Source of the DNA: Lewinella sp. JB7
GTDB lineage: Bacteria > Bacteroidota > Bacteroidia > Chitinophagales > Saprospiraceae
Assembly: GCF_024297185.1 (NCBI RefSeq)
Contig: NZ_JANCTD010000006.1
Span: 186,001 to 250,000, forward strand
Length of the DNA stretch: 64,000 nucleotides
Reading direction: 5' to 3'
Shown here: one piece after another, positions 16,746 to 24,269 of the stretch
How positions within the stretch are numbered: the first letter of the stretch is position 1
Layout: every line of letters starts with the position of its first letter
Notes under the pieces: model-generated
What the model was told of the DNA's origin: nothing
Seen by the model: the letters and a program-made list of their open reading frames with translations, nothing else
The model's database searches: none
Translations under genes and position numbers: made by a program

Positions 16746-17996
16746 CTAGTCTTGCGTTGGAGCCGGCCGGAATTGCCAGTCTTCCAGATATACCCGAAGG
16801 TGTGATAGATTGGGTGACCACGCTAGCTTGCCCCCGTTGTCACGCCACTTCCTATAGTGCTCGAGCAGCCATTCGGTCACCGGCTCCCGGGCGGCAAAAA
16901 CCCGGCCCGCGCCGGTCAGTTCTACGAGTTCGGAAAGTTCCGGGTCAGCGGGACCATTGACCAGCGCCAGAATCGGCCGGCCGGCGTACAGATATTCGTA
17001 CAACTTCGCGGTAAGTACACCGTAGTAGTTCTGCGCCGACCAATTCAGCAATAGCAGTACTTGGGCGGCGTGTTGCATGGATTGCGCGATCGCGGGAGCA
17101 ACGTAGGTCTGGGTATCGCGGTGGATTTCTTTGTGTAGGGTCGCGAGCCATAGATCCCAAAGCACGTTGTCCTTGCCCCGGTATATGAGTTCCACCTTTC
17201 GCGGATCGATCTGACCGGCCGCCACGAGTTCATTCAGCGCAGACACCAGGGGTTCGACTGACTGCAGGCGATCATACAGGCTACCCGTATAGAGAATCGT
17301 GAATCGTTCGCTGGGGGGGGCCGTAGTGGCCGGGGGGAGCCCGGTCAGGCGATTACGCCGAATGATGGGTGCGGGATAGATCTCCCGCAGATGTCCTACC
17401 TGTCCTTCGGAAACCCCCCATACTTCGTCGGCACTGGCAATCATTCGTCGAGCCCACCAGCGTTGTAGAGCGGGCCACCACACATCCTTACGCACGGGGT
17501 CTGCATGGATATCGCGGAAATCAGCGATCCAGCGTAATTGGGGAAACCGCTTCTTCAGCTTTCTCGCCACTAGGTGATCCGACCAGGGGCGGAAGGAGGA
17601 AAAGATCGTCCCGATTCCTTCCGTTTCAATCAGGCGGACGGCCTCCCGGTAAGCGCTGCGACGATATAGAGGGCCGCCGTCGTCCGTGAAGTAAAGAAAA
17701 GGGAAGGATTGTCGTAGGCGAAGAAGAGGGCCGGCAAACCTTCGGCGCAAGCTATCGTGGGGAAGGGTGCCCGCGGGTCCGTCACCGCTCATCAGTGATC
17801 TTAAATCCTGTGCCGGTAGCGGAGTGATGATCAATCCGGGAGGATCTTCTCCAACAAACTTTCTGTCCGCGCGGATAACGAAAACCTGCTCATACTGCTG
17901 GAGCGCCCGGGTAGCTAAATGGCCAAGTCGACGACCGGCAACGGCGGGACGTGGCGGAAAATAATTGGTGAGAAAAAGAATTTTTTCCGCCTCCAC
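16746..17996 (-). CDS. Glycosyltransferase, GT4-like
   Basis: 416 residues from a GTG at 17996 (EAEKILFLTNYFPPRPAVAG), 17 bases after the sugar-transferase stop; the frame is open another 79 codons, but these overlap the neighbour in an unlikely frame. GT-B fold of the GT4 type: an N-terminal NYFPP motif with a G-rich loop, WIADFRDIHADP, ILYTGSLYDRLQSVEPLV (start of the donor domain) and LTAKLYEYLYAGRPILALV (the E-x7-E-like region). Cytoplasmic enzyme adding a sugar to the lipid-linked glycan soon after initiation, judging from its place behind the phosphoglycosyl transferase. Sugar specificity is unknown. Confidence 0.78.
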   Translation of the reverse strand: MEAEKILFLTNYFPPRPAVAGRRLGHLATRALQQYEQVFVIRADRKFVGEDPPGLIITPLPAQDLRSLMSGDGPAGTLPHDSLRRRFAGPLLRLRQSFPFLYFTDDGGPLYRRSAYREAVRLIETEGIGTIFSSFRPWSDHLVARKLKKRFPQLRWIADFRDIHADPVRKDVWWPALQRWWARRMIASADEVWGVSEGQVGHLREIYPAPIIRRNRLTGLPPATTAPPSERFTILYTGSLYDRLQSVEPLVSALNELVAAGQIDPRKVELIYRGKDNVLWDLWLATLHKEIHRDTQTYVAPAIAQSMQHAAQVLLLLNWSAQNYYGVLTAKLYEYLYAGRPILALVNGPADPELSELVELTGAGRVFAAREPVTEWLLEHYRKWRDNGGKLAWSPNLSHLRVYLEDWQFRPAPTQD

Positions 17997-18013
17997 GAAT
18001 ACGCTCGATTTAG

Positions 18014-18724
18014 TTAGGCATTGTAGCCACCCGCTGACCGTTCGTTCGCGGCATTTCTCCTGAAAACGGGGACTTCCGGAAATGCCCGGTACACCATGTC
18101 GGATTCCGGTTGCAAAATGACCCAGGCGGTCAGGAAAAGAATTTTGAGATCCACCCAGAATGACTGGTTTGCCTGGTACCACTGCTCGATCTTTCCCTTG
18201 TGGGGATAAATAACCTTCCGGTAGTAAGCCCACGTATCCCCGCCGCTGTCACGTACCTCCGTGATCAACTGTTCTTCGTCACGAAACACAATACTACCGA
18301 TGCCGGTGATCCCAGGCTTGACGTTGTAGATTACCGCCTGCACTGCCTCCGGATACTGATCGAAGCTTTTCCGCATGACGGGGCGAGGACCGACAAAACT
18401 CATATCCCCAAAAAGCACGTTGAGTAATTGAGGAAGTTCGTTAATCTTTGATTTGCGCAAAAATCCGCCCATGGGGGTGATGCGGGGGTCCTTGGCCGTG
18501 GTAATGATGCCCCCCTTCATGTTTGGGCTATCTTTAAGCATCGTGGCGAACTTATAAATACTGAACGGACGGTTACGGTAACCGATACGCTCCTGGAGAT
18601 AGAAGACATATCCTTCTCCCGTTAGCCGCAGACCGATCACGATGGGAATCAGCAGGGGACTAAGGACAATCAGCGCAATGAGGGCAAAAACAAAATCGAA
18701 AAATCGCTTGATATACTGGTACAT
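18014..18724 (-). CDS. Phosphoglycosyl transferase (bacterial sugar transferase, PglC/WcaJ C-domain type)
   Basis: 236 residues; expected to start glycan assembly by moving a sugar-1-phosphate from a UDP-sugar to undecaprenyl phosphate. One N-terminal membrane segment (FDFVFALIALIVLSPLLIPI) is followed by the catalytic domain: FYLQERIGYRNRPFSIYKFA (Glu-Arg of the active site), FLRKSKINELPQLLNV, MSFVGPRPVM and VKPGITG. It has the short monotopic form rather than the five-helix WbaP form. It lies two bases downstream of the dehydratase gene in a bacillosamine-like module, so UDP-diacetamido-trideoxyhexose is the likely donor (inference). The C-terminus is slightly longer than PglC. Confidence 0.9.
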   Translation of the reverse strand: MYQYIKRFFDFVFALIALIVLSPLLIPIVIGLRLTGEGYVFYLQERIGYRNRPFSIYKFATMLKDSPNMKGGIITTAKDPRITPMGGFLRKSKINELPQLLNVLFGDMSFVGPRPVMRKSFDQYPEAVQAVIYNVKPGITGIGSIVFRDEEQLITEVRDSGGDTWAYYRKVIYPHKGKIEQWYQANQSFWVDLKILFLTAWVILQPESDMVYRAFPEVPVFRRNAANERSAGGYNA

Positions 18725-18726
18725 CC

Positions 18727-19944
18727 TTACATTTTCTGGTCGAGTGACCGCCCCGTCTCCATGTGCTCAAAATTGGGAATAAAATCCGCGATGAGGCGTA
18801 CGATGGCGGCCTTGTCAATTTGATTGTCCTGAAATTGAGCCGTTAATTTGGCAAACATCACATCGATATCCCGGGTACTCTTGCGTCCCGCGTTCAGAAT
18901 TACACCGAGTTGCTCGAATCGTGAGTGGTCCACCGCTTCCCCCTCGGTGAAGAATTCCTCGTAAGGTTTTTCCCCCGACGTACTGCTGCCGAAAAAATAC
19001 ACGGGGTACCGGGTCGATCGTTGCGTGAGTTGGGTGGCCTTTTCCCGGGCCTCCTGCTCAGTGTCGCAGTAATCCGGATCGTACGCGCCGTATTCCCGTA
19101 GAAAGTCTACGGCGATGCTGGAAAAGGTGCGCATTTGCTCTTCCCTCAAGTTAGGGAAAAAGATTTCTCCGCTACGGCCTAAAATACAGGCCAGCAGGCA
19201 GATCTGGCCGGACTCTTCCGGGCTTACGAAGTACCGCTTTACGTCGTTGGGGGAACTCAGCGGTTGCTCCTTCATCATGCGTTCCAGGAAGCCGAACAAT
19301 AAACTGCCATTGGAAAAGGCCACATTGGCGAAGCGGGCCGTGCTGATCTTTATTCGGTCCGAATACGCCAAAATCAGTTCTTCCATCAACTTCTTGCTGG
19401 CACCCATCACGTTCACTGGGTTAGCTGCCTTATCCGTAGAGACGCAAAAGAAGTGTTTAGGAGGGTAGGCCAATAGTAGTTCCAAGAGATGCCGGGCTTT
19501 AAGCACGTTATTGTCTATCATCGCCTCAATAGAATAATGATCCTTTTCGCTACGGACGTGCTTATGGGCGGCGAAATTTGCTACGATGTCAAACGGACCT
19601 TCGTTGCGCATGATTTTGGAGAATACCGGATCTCCGAAGTTGATGGGATATGGCTTATAATCGTCCGGCACGTTCAGGTCGGCGGCGGAGCGCAGGTCCC
19701 GTGTCAACTCCGTAAGGCCATTTTCGTTGGTATCCACCACGTACAGTCGGGCGGGACGAAATTTGAGTAGCGCGCGGATAAAGGAGGAACCGATAGTGCC
19801 GGCTCCGCCAATGACGAGTGCCGACTTGCCGTCGATTTCCCGCGCCAGTTCGGCACGGTAGCGTGCGAGATCACCGGCAAACAGGCTTTCTTCCCGTTCG
19901 GTCACGTACTGACTGATAAAATTATTAAGACTAAAATGTTTCAT
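18727..19944 (-). CDS. Soluble UDP-GlcNAc 4,6-dehydratase (CapD/PglF/LegB-like)
   Basis: 405 residues. NAD-binding VIGGAGTIGSSFIRALL, VVDTNENGLTELTRDL, NFAAHKHVRSEKD, and the active-site region VSTDKAANPVNVMGASKK, where the usual catalytic tyrosine of YxxxK is replaced by Met (MGASK), as in PglF/WbpM/CapD retaining dehydratases. There are no N-terminal membrane helices, so it is the short soluble form. It would make the 4-keto-6-deoxy sugar for the aminotransferase encoded just upstream at 19961 and the acetyltransferase at 21124. A C-terminal region (about 290-405) beyond the core fold is present. The adjacent gene set points to UDP-diNAc-bacillosamine or a close relative; legionaminic acid is less likely without a matching synthase. 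Confidence 0.85.
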   Translation of the reverse strand: MKHFSLNNFISQYVTEREESLFAGDLARYRAELAREIDGKSALVIGGAGTIGSSFIRALLKFRPARLYVVDTNENGLTELTRDLRSAADLNVPDDYKPYPINFGDPVFSKIMRNEGPFDIVANFAAHKHVRSEKDHYSIEAMIDNNVLKARHLLELLLAYPPKHFFCVSTDKAANPVNVMGASKKLMEELILAYSDRIKISTARFANVAFSNGSLLFGFLERMMKEQPLSSPNDVKRYFVSPEESGQICLLACILGRSGEIFFPNLREEQMRTFSSIAVDFLREYGAYDPDYCDTEQEAREKATQLTQRSTRYPVYFFGSSTSGEKPYEEFFTEGEAVDHSRFEQLGVILNAGRKSTRDIDVMFAKLTAQFQDNQIDKAAIVRLIADFIPNFEHMETGRSLDQKM

Positions 19945-19960
19945 TCGTTATGTAGGCGCT

Positions 19961-21097
19961 TTAGGCGTGATAAAACTCTCTAATCGTGGTTACGACCTCT
20001 CCGAGTTGTGCTTCGCTCAATCCACTAGAACTCGGAATACTAATGGCCGTAGCGTGGACTCGGCTTGCATGATTGCGTTCGGTGACGTACCGTAGGGAAG
20101 CGTACATGGGGAGTTGATTCATGGGCGTCCAGAAGGGGCGCGACTGCACTCCCCGGTCGTTCAGAAAGGTCAGCAGTTCCCGCATCCGGGCGGTCCGGAA
20201 AGTAAACAGCCAGCAGTTGGGGTCCACTCCATCGGTGATTTGCTGGAACTGGATGTCCCCTACCCCGCTCAATTGCGCGCGATAAAATGCATCCATTCGC
20301 TTTTTGTACTGGATCAACTCCGGCAGTTGCTCCATCTGGGCCAGGCCGATGGCCGCCAGCACGTTCACTAGTCGGTAATTGTACCCTACTTCGTCGTGGA
20401 AGTAGTCGAGTGGGTCGGTTTTCGCCGTAGTCGTGAGGTGCTTAGCCCGGTCGGCTAGTACTGCATCCTGCGTAAAGATCATCCCTCCCCCGCCGGTAGT
20501 AATGATCTTATTGCCGTTGAAACTACTTGTGCCGAAGGTGCCGAAGGTGCCCGCGTGTTTTCCCTTCCAGGTGCTCCCCAGGGCTTCGGTACTGTCTTCG
20601 ATGATTGGAAGATCGTGATCTCGACAGATCGCGAGTAGCCGGTCCATGTCGCACATATTGCCCAGAACGTGTACGGGCATGATGGCGGCAATCCGGCGGT
20701 CATCCGCCTTCAGATAGCGGACACCCGCCTTGCCGTAGGTATCCGAGGTGAGGAACCGCTGCAGCAAGTCGAGGTCGAGTTGCCAGCTTTCCGGGTCGAT
20801 GTCCAGCAACAGCGGCTCGGCCTTGGTGTAGGAGATTGCATTGAGCGTGGCCACGAAGGTCAGATTCGGGGCGAGTACGTAGTCGCCGGTACCGATCCCC
20901 AGTAAATTCATCGCCGTATGCAGACCGGCGGTTCCGTTCATGCATGAAATAGCGTGGCGGCTTCCGGTGAAAGATGCAATGGATTCTTCGAACTTACTTA
21001 CGTAAGCCCCGGCCGTGGATACCCAGCCGGTGTCTAGGCATTCCTTGACGTACGTCCATTCGTTACCGGCAAGGTGGGGGATGGAAAGTGGGATCAT
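19961..21097 (-). CDS. PLP aminotransferase, LegC/PglE type
   Basis: 378 residues of the DegT/DnrJ/EryC1 family, LegC-like subgroup: N-terminal IPHLAGNEWTYVKECLDTGW, STAGAYVSKFEESI, MNGTAGLHTAMNLLGI, PNLTFVATLNAISY, IEDSTEALGSTWKGKHAG and the PLP lysine in SSFNGNKIITTGGGGMI. The GTFGTFGTSSFNGNK segment is the form seen in UDP-4-keto-GlcNAc aminotransferases such as PglE and LegC. It should aminate C4 of the product of the neighbouring dehydratase. The gene is 16 bases before that dehydratase gene and 26 bases after the acetyltransferase gene. Confidence 0.9.
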   Translation of the reverse strand: MIPLSIPHLAGNEWTYVKECLDTGWVSTAGAYVSKFEESIASFTGSRHAISCMNGTAGLHTAMNLLGIGTGDYVLAPNLTFVATLNAISYTKAEPLLLDIDPESWQLDLDLLQRFLTSDTYGKAGVRYLKADDRRIAAIMPVHVLGNMCDMDRLLAICRDHDLPIIEDSTEALGSTWKGKHAGTFGTFGTSSFNGNKIITTGGGGMIFTQDAVLADRAKHLTTTAKTDPLDYFHDEVGYNYRLVNVLAAIGLAQMEQLPELIQYKKRMDAFYRAQLSGVGDIQFQQITDGVDPNCWLFTFRTARMRELLTFLNDRGVQSRPFWTPMNQLPMYASLRYVTERNHASRVHATAISIPSSSGLSEAQLGEVVTTIREFYHA

Positions 21098-21123
21098 AGA
21101 TTATACTGTAGAGGCAAGATAAG

Positions 21124-21780
21124 TTAGGGCCTGGGGCTAAGAGGTGGGCTAATTCGTTTAGCCGGGTTACCAATTACGGTGGTGCGGGGGGCGACGTCCT
21201 CCAGAACGACTGCACCGGCACCAATGGTCGACCATTGTCCGATATTCACGCCCTGTTTGATTATTGCGTTGGCACCGACAAAGGCTCCTTCCCCTACTCT
21301 CACGTTGCCGGCCAGGACCGCGCCCGGTGCAATGTGGGCAAAAGCCTCGATGACACATTCGTGTTCAATAATGCTTGAAGTATTTAGAATGACTCCAACC
21401 TCAACTTTGGCGAGAGCATTGACAGTAACTTGAGGTGCCAGCAGTACACCAGCCGATATACAAGCCAGGGGGGAAACAACTGCCGAGGGGTGGAGAGCCG
21501 GAAATGCTAACTTACGATCACAGGTGAGTAGCCGCTCCGTGATGACCTTGCGGTGGTGATTGTTTCCTACGGCTACAAACAAATCGACGCCTGGGGGTAG
21601 GGCAATCAGTTGGGTCGCCGAATCTTCACCAAGATATTTTAATTTATAAGGATTCGTAGTTTTCTGTTCCCGCTCAAAATAGCCATACAGTGAACGCCCA
21701 GTCGCTAGGATTACATCAGCAACGACGAATGCGTGTCCGGAATATCCAATAAGTGTCGTGGCCTCGATTGCTTTTCTTAT
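21124..21780 (-). CDS. NeuD/PglD-family sugar acetyltransferase; start codon apparently ATA
   Basis: Left-handed beta-helix acyltransferase expected to N-acetylate the 4-amino sugar made by the LegC/PglE-like enzyme. Reading upstream of the first usual start (TTG 21582, 152 residues) the frame stays open and encodes the family's N-terminal Rossmann-like domain: LIGYSGHAFVVADVILATG, then PPGVDLFVAVGNNHHRKVI, giving 218 residues, the normal family length. The first in-frame codon after a TAA is AAA, then ATA AGA AAA GCA. No ATG, GTG or TTG exists before the GYSGHA motif. ATA at 21780 could be a mutated ATG or a rare start; otherwise only a truncated protein is made. The hexapeptide-repeat part (GVILNTSSIIEHECVI; GVNIGQWSTIGAGAVV) is intact. 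Confidence 0.7.
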   Translation of the reverse strand: MRKAIEATTLIGYSGHAFVVADVILATGRSLYGYFEREQKTTNPYKLKYLGEDSATQLIALPPGVDLFVAVGNNHHRKVITERLLTCDRKLAFPALHPSAVVSPLACISAGVLLAPQVTVNALAKVEVGVILNTSSIIEHECVIEAFAHIAPGAVLAGNVRVGEGAFVGANAIIKQGVNIGQWSTIGAGAVVLEDVAPRTTVIGNPAKRISPPLSPRP

Positions 21781-21813
21781 TTTTTAGAAAATGTTATTCT
21801 ATCACAAATTCTC

Positions 21814-23016
21814 TTAGCTCAAGGTAGAGCAAGAATCCGCCTTAAACAACAGCGACCGGTAGCGACGTAGCAATTCCGCGTGTATATGATTGCGATCAAA
21901 CTTATTCTCTATTATTTGCCGCAATTTCACCGCCATCCGTTTCATCTGTTCCGGGTGAGTGAGGGCATTTTCGATCGCATCCAGTAGAGCCGGACCATTT
22001 CTGGCCGGAAATACAAGCCCCGTTGATCGGTGATCGACAATATCGATATTTCCCGGAACATCCGAACAAACAATGGGCAACTCCATGGCCCCCGCTTGTA
22101 AGAGTACGTTGGGGAAACCTTCACGGTGGGAGGGAAAGACCAGCAAATCCGCAGCGTACATAAAAGCCGGCACGTCGTCAGTCCAGTGCAGATGTACAAT
22201 TGCCGGATTGCTTTCGATAATCCTTCGGGTCGTAGGCAATAATTTTTCTTCGTCGCGCTCCTCTTCGAGGGGACCGATGAGCAGCAACTTTAGTTGCGGT
22301 CGCTTCTTCACCAATTGCGCGAAACTACTGACTAACTCGTCAATACCTTTATCGTGTACCAGTCTCCCAACGTACAATAAGTAAGACGCAGCCGGCGAAT
22401 AAGAAAATGCCTTTCGTGCGGCGGATATTCGATGGTCACTAACGCTTAAGGAGGAGAAGTACCTTAGGTCAATCCCATTAGACGATCCATCGGCCACCAT
22501 CTCCAGTTTATTTTTAGGATAAAGCCCCATTCGTCGAACATCGTCGAGTAAGGTTGGCCCGTTCGCCCAAATGTGTTGAGCGGCGTAACCGGTCACTTTC
22601 TCCGCCAGCCACAGTAAAACACGCCTACTGCCCCGGGCAGTCACTAGCGGAAGACCACCCAGGGTATGAATACGTATGGGCACGCCGGTAAATCGGGCCG
22701 CTAACATTCCTAATAGGCCTGCCTTGGGAGTATGTGTATGAACAATATCGGGCCGTAGTTGACGCATCAGCGTTATTAACTGTATTATGGCGCGCACGTC
22801 CTGCCAGGGGGTCATGCGTCGCGTAAGGGGCGCTTCAAAGTGCGGCCAACTGAAAGTTTGCCCGGGTGCCATACGATCATCCCCCGCTACGCTCACTACC
22901 CTGAAGCCATGATCCCTCATATACGGTAGCTGACCATCCAGTAGCACGCTAAGGGAGGTCCTGGAAGTAGTGATGCGTAATAAGGTAGGTTTGCGACCCA
23001 GTACCGTTGACTTCAT
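21814..23016 (-). CDS. Glycosyltransferase family 4 (PglA-like)
   Basis: 400 residues with a full GT4 layout: acceptor domain with DGQLPYMRDHGF and DIVHTHTPKAGLLGMLAA (PglA-like histidine-rich loop), then LLYVGRLVHDKGIDELV and the donor-binding HREGFPNVLLQAGAMELPIV (E-x7-E). It follows closely the pattern of PglA-like transferases that add an N-acetylhexosamine to undecaprenyl-diphospho-bacillosamine, which fits the neighbouring bacillosamine-type genes. It overlaps the upstream GT4 gene by ATGA and is followed, after 33 bases, by the acetyltransferase gene. The donor sugar is inferred. Confidence 0.87.
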   Translation of the reverse strand: MKSTVLGRKPTLLRITTSRTSLSVLLDGQLPYMRDHGFRVVSVAGDDRMAPGQTFSWPHFEAPLTRRMTPWQDVRAIIQLITLMRQLRPDIVHTHTPKAGLLGMLAARFTGVPIRIHTLGGLPLVTARGSRRVLLWLAEKVTGYAAQHIWANGPTLLDDVRRMGLYPKNKLEMVADGSSNGIDLRYFSSLSVSDHRISAARKAFSYSPAASYLLYVGRLVHDKGIDELVSSFAQLVKKRPQLKLLLIGPLEEERDEEKLLPTTRRIIESNPAIVHLHWTDDVPAFMYAADLLVFPSHREGFPNVLLQAGAMELPIVCSDVPGNIDIVDHRSTGLVFPARNGPALLDAIENALTHPEQMKRMAVKLRQIIENKFDRNHIHAELLRRYRSLLFKADSCSTLS

Positions 23017-24269
23017 TTGTCTACTGCGGGCAACTCGATGGCTTCGCGTAGCGCTGTTTCGTACGTCAACGCCAATTCTTCCCGATCGAAGTGCGCACGC
23101 GCGTAAGTATATCCCGACACACCCATAGCATTGCGTTCATCCTCGGTCGTAGAATAAATGCTACGAATTTTGTTAGCAATGTCCCGGATGTTTTCCGGTT
23201 CGGCATACACTCCGCAACCGGCTGTTTCCACTAGTTCACGAGAGACTCCATCGATTAACAGAAGGATGGGCCGGCGACAAGACATATAGTCGAAAGTCTT
23301 ATTAGAATAGATCGTCTTGAAGGTATCCACCCGCTTTAAAACCGAGGTTCCAAATTCAGATGCCGCAATGTATCGAAATACTTCTCGTTTGGGGACCGGA
23401 TCAATAAACTCTATATTCTTGAGGCCGCGTTCATTGACCTCTTTGCGCAAGTGGGGTTTCTCCATACCGTCTCCAATGAGAACAAAGTGTACCGGCACGT
23501 CAGTAAGAGTTTGGGCCACCTCTACCAATTGCATTAGGTGGTTTGCTACTCCGTGCGCCCCAACGTAGGTAATTACGAATCGATCGTCCCACCCCATTTT
23601 TCTTCGAAATGCCGATCTGTTGAAATCAAATAATACGTTTTCCGCCAAAGTAAAGTCCGCTGCATTCGGAATGAAAATGACTTTATCGGCCGGGACGTTC
23701 TTCTTATTTATCAAAGTGGACCGAAAAGCAGGTGTAAGCACGTTGATTAACCGGGCTTTCCGATACATCATGGCTTCGAACCAGTACGCGAGGCGTATTA
23801 TTGCCTTGTTGCGCAAAACCCCCGTATCGATAGCGGATTCGGGCCAAAGATCACGCACTTCAAAAACAAAAGGCTTTTTTCGGATCAGTGATAATAGCAA
23901 AGCCGTAATACCAACAAAAAGCGGGGGGGACGTCACCAAAATAACGTCATAGTCTTTTTTTAACTTGAACAGCCCACCGTAAAGAGAAGAAAAAACAAAG
24001 GAAAAGTAACCCCATAGACGCCCAATGAATCCCCGGTTATAGGCTTCGGAAACATGACAACGAAGTACCGAGACCGATCCATGATCTTTACGGACATAGT
24101 ATTTACCCCGGTACTCCGGTCTTTTTTCGTGGGCGTTAGCGTGCATCATCCCTGCGAGCACCTGAATTTCGTGTCCCCGATCGGCCCACACCCGGGTCAT
24201 TTCATTAAAACGCGAACCGCCACCATCGTCCTCTTCCAGGTAATACTGGTGGATTAATAAAATTTTCAT
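23013..24269 (-). CDS. Glycosyltransferase family 4 (WbuB-like)
   Basis: 418 residues. N-terminal LLIHQYYLEEDDGGGSRFNE (the phosphate/acceptor loop), DVILVTSPPLFVG, VFEVRDLWPESAIDTG (a signature of WbuB/WcaI-like GT4 enzymes), IPNAADFT, TYVGAHGVANHLMQLVEV and SNKTFDYMSCRRPILLLIDG. WbuB-like members transfer N-acetyl-fucosamine-type sugars; this is only suggestive here. ATGA overlaps occur at both ends, so translation is coupled to the heparinase-like gene upstream and the PglA-like gene downstream. Confidence 0.85.
   Translation of the reverse strand: MKILLIHQYYLEEDDGGGSRFNEMTRVWADRGHEIQVLAGMMHANAHEKRPEYRGKYYVRKDHGSVSVLRCHVSEAYNRGFIGRLWGYFSFVFSSLYGGLFKLKKDYDVILVTSPPLFVGITALLLSLIRKKPFVFEVRDLWPESAIDTGVLRNKAIIRLAYWFEAMMYRKARLINVLTPAFRSTLINKKNVPADKVIFIPNAADFTLAENVLFDFNRSAFRRKMGWDDRFVITYVGAHGVANHLMQLVEVAQTLTDVPVHFVLIGDGMEKPHLRKEVNERGLKNIEFIDPVPKREVFRYIAASEFGTSVLKRVDTFKTIYSNKTFDYMSCRRPILLLIDGVSRELVETAGCGVYAEPENIRDIANKIRSIYSTTEDERNAMGVSGYTYARAHFDREELALTYETALREAIELPAVDK

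Noticed and set aside
18727-21780. Legionaminic acid pathway
   Set aside because: Dehydratase and aminotransferase are LegB/LegC-like, but the LegG-type hydrolase/2-epimerase and a Leg-type synthase are not adjacent; a phosphoglycosyl transferase and PglA-like enzyme fit a bacillosamine-type sugar better.
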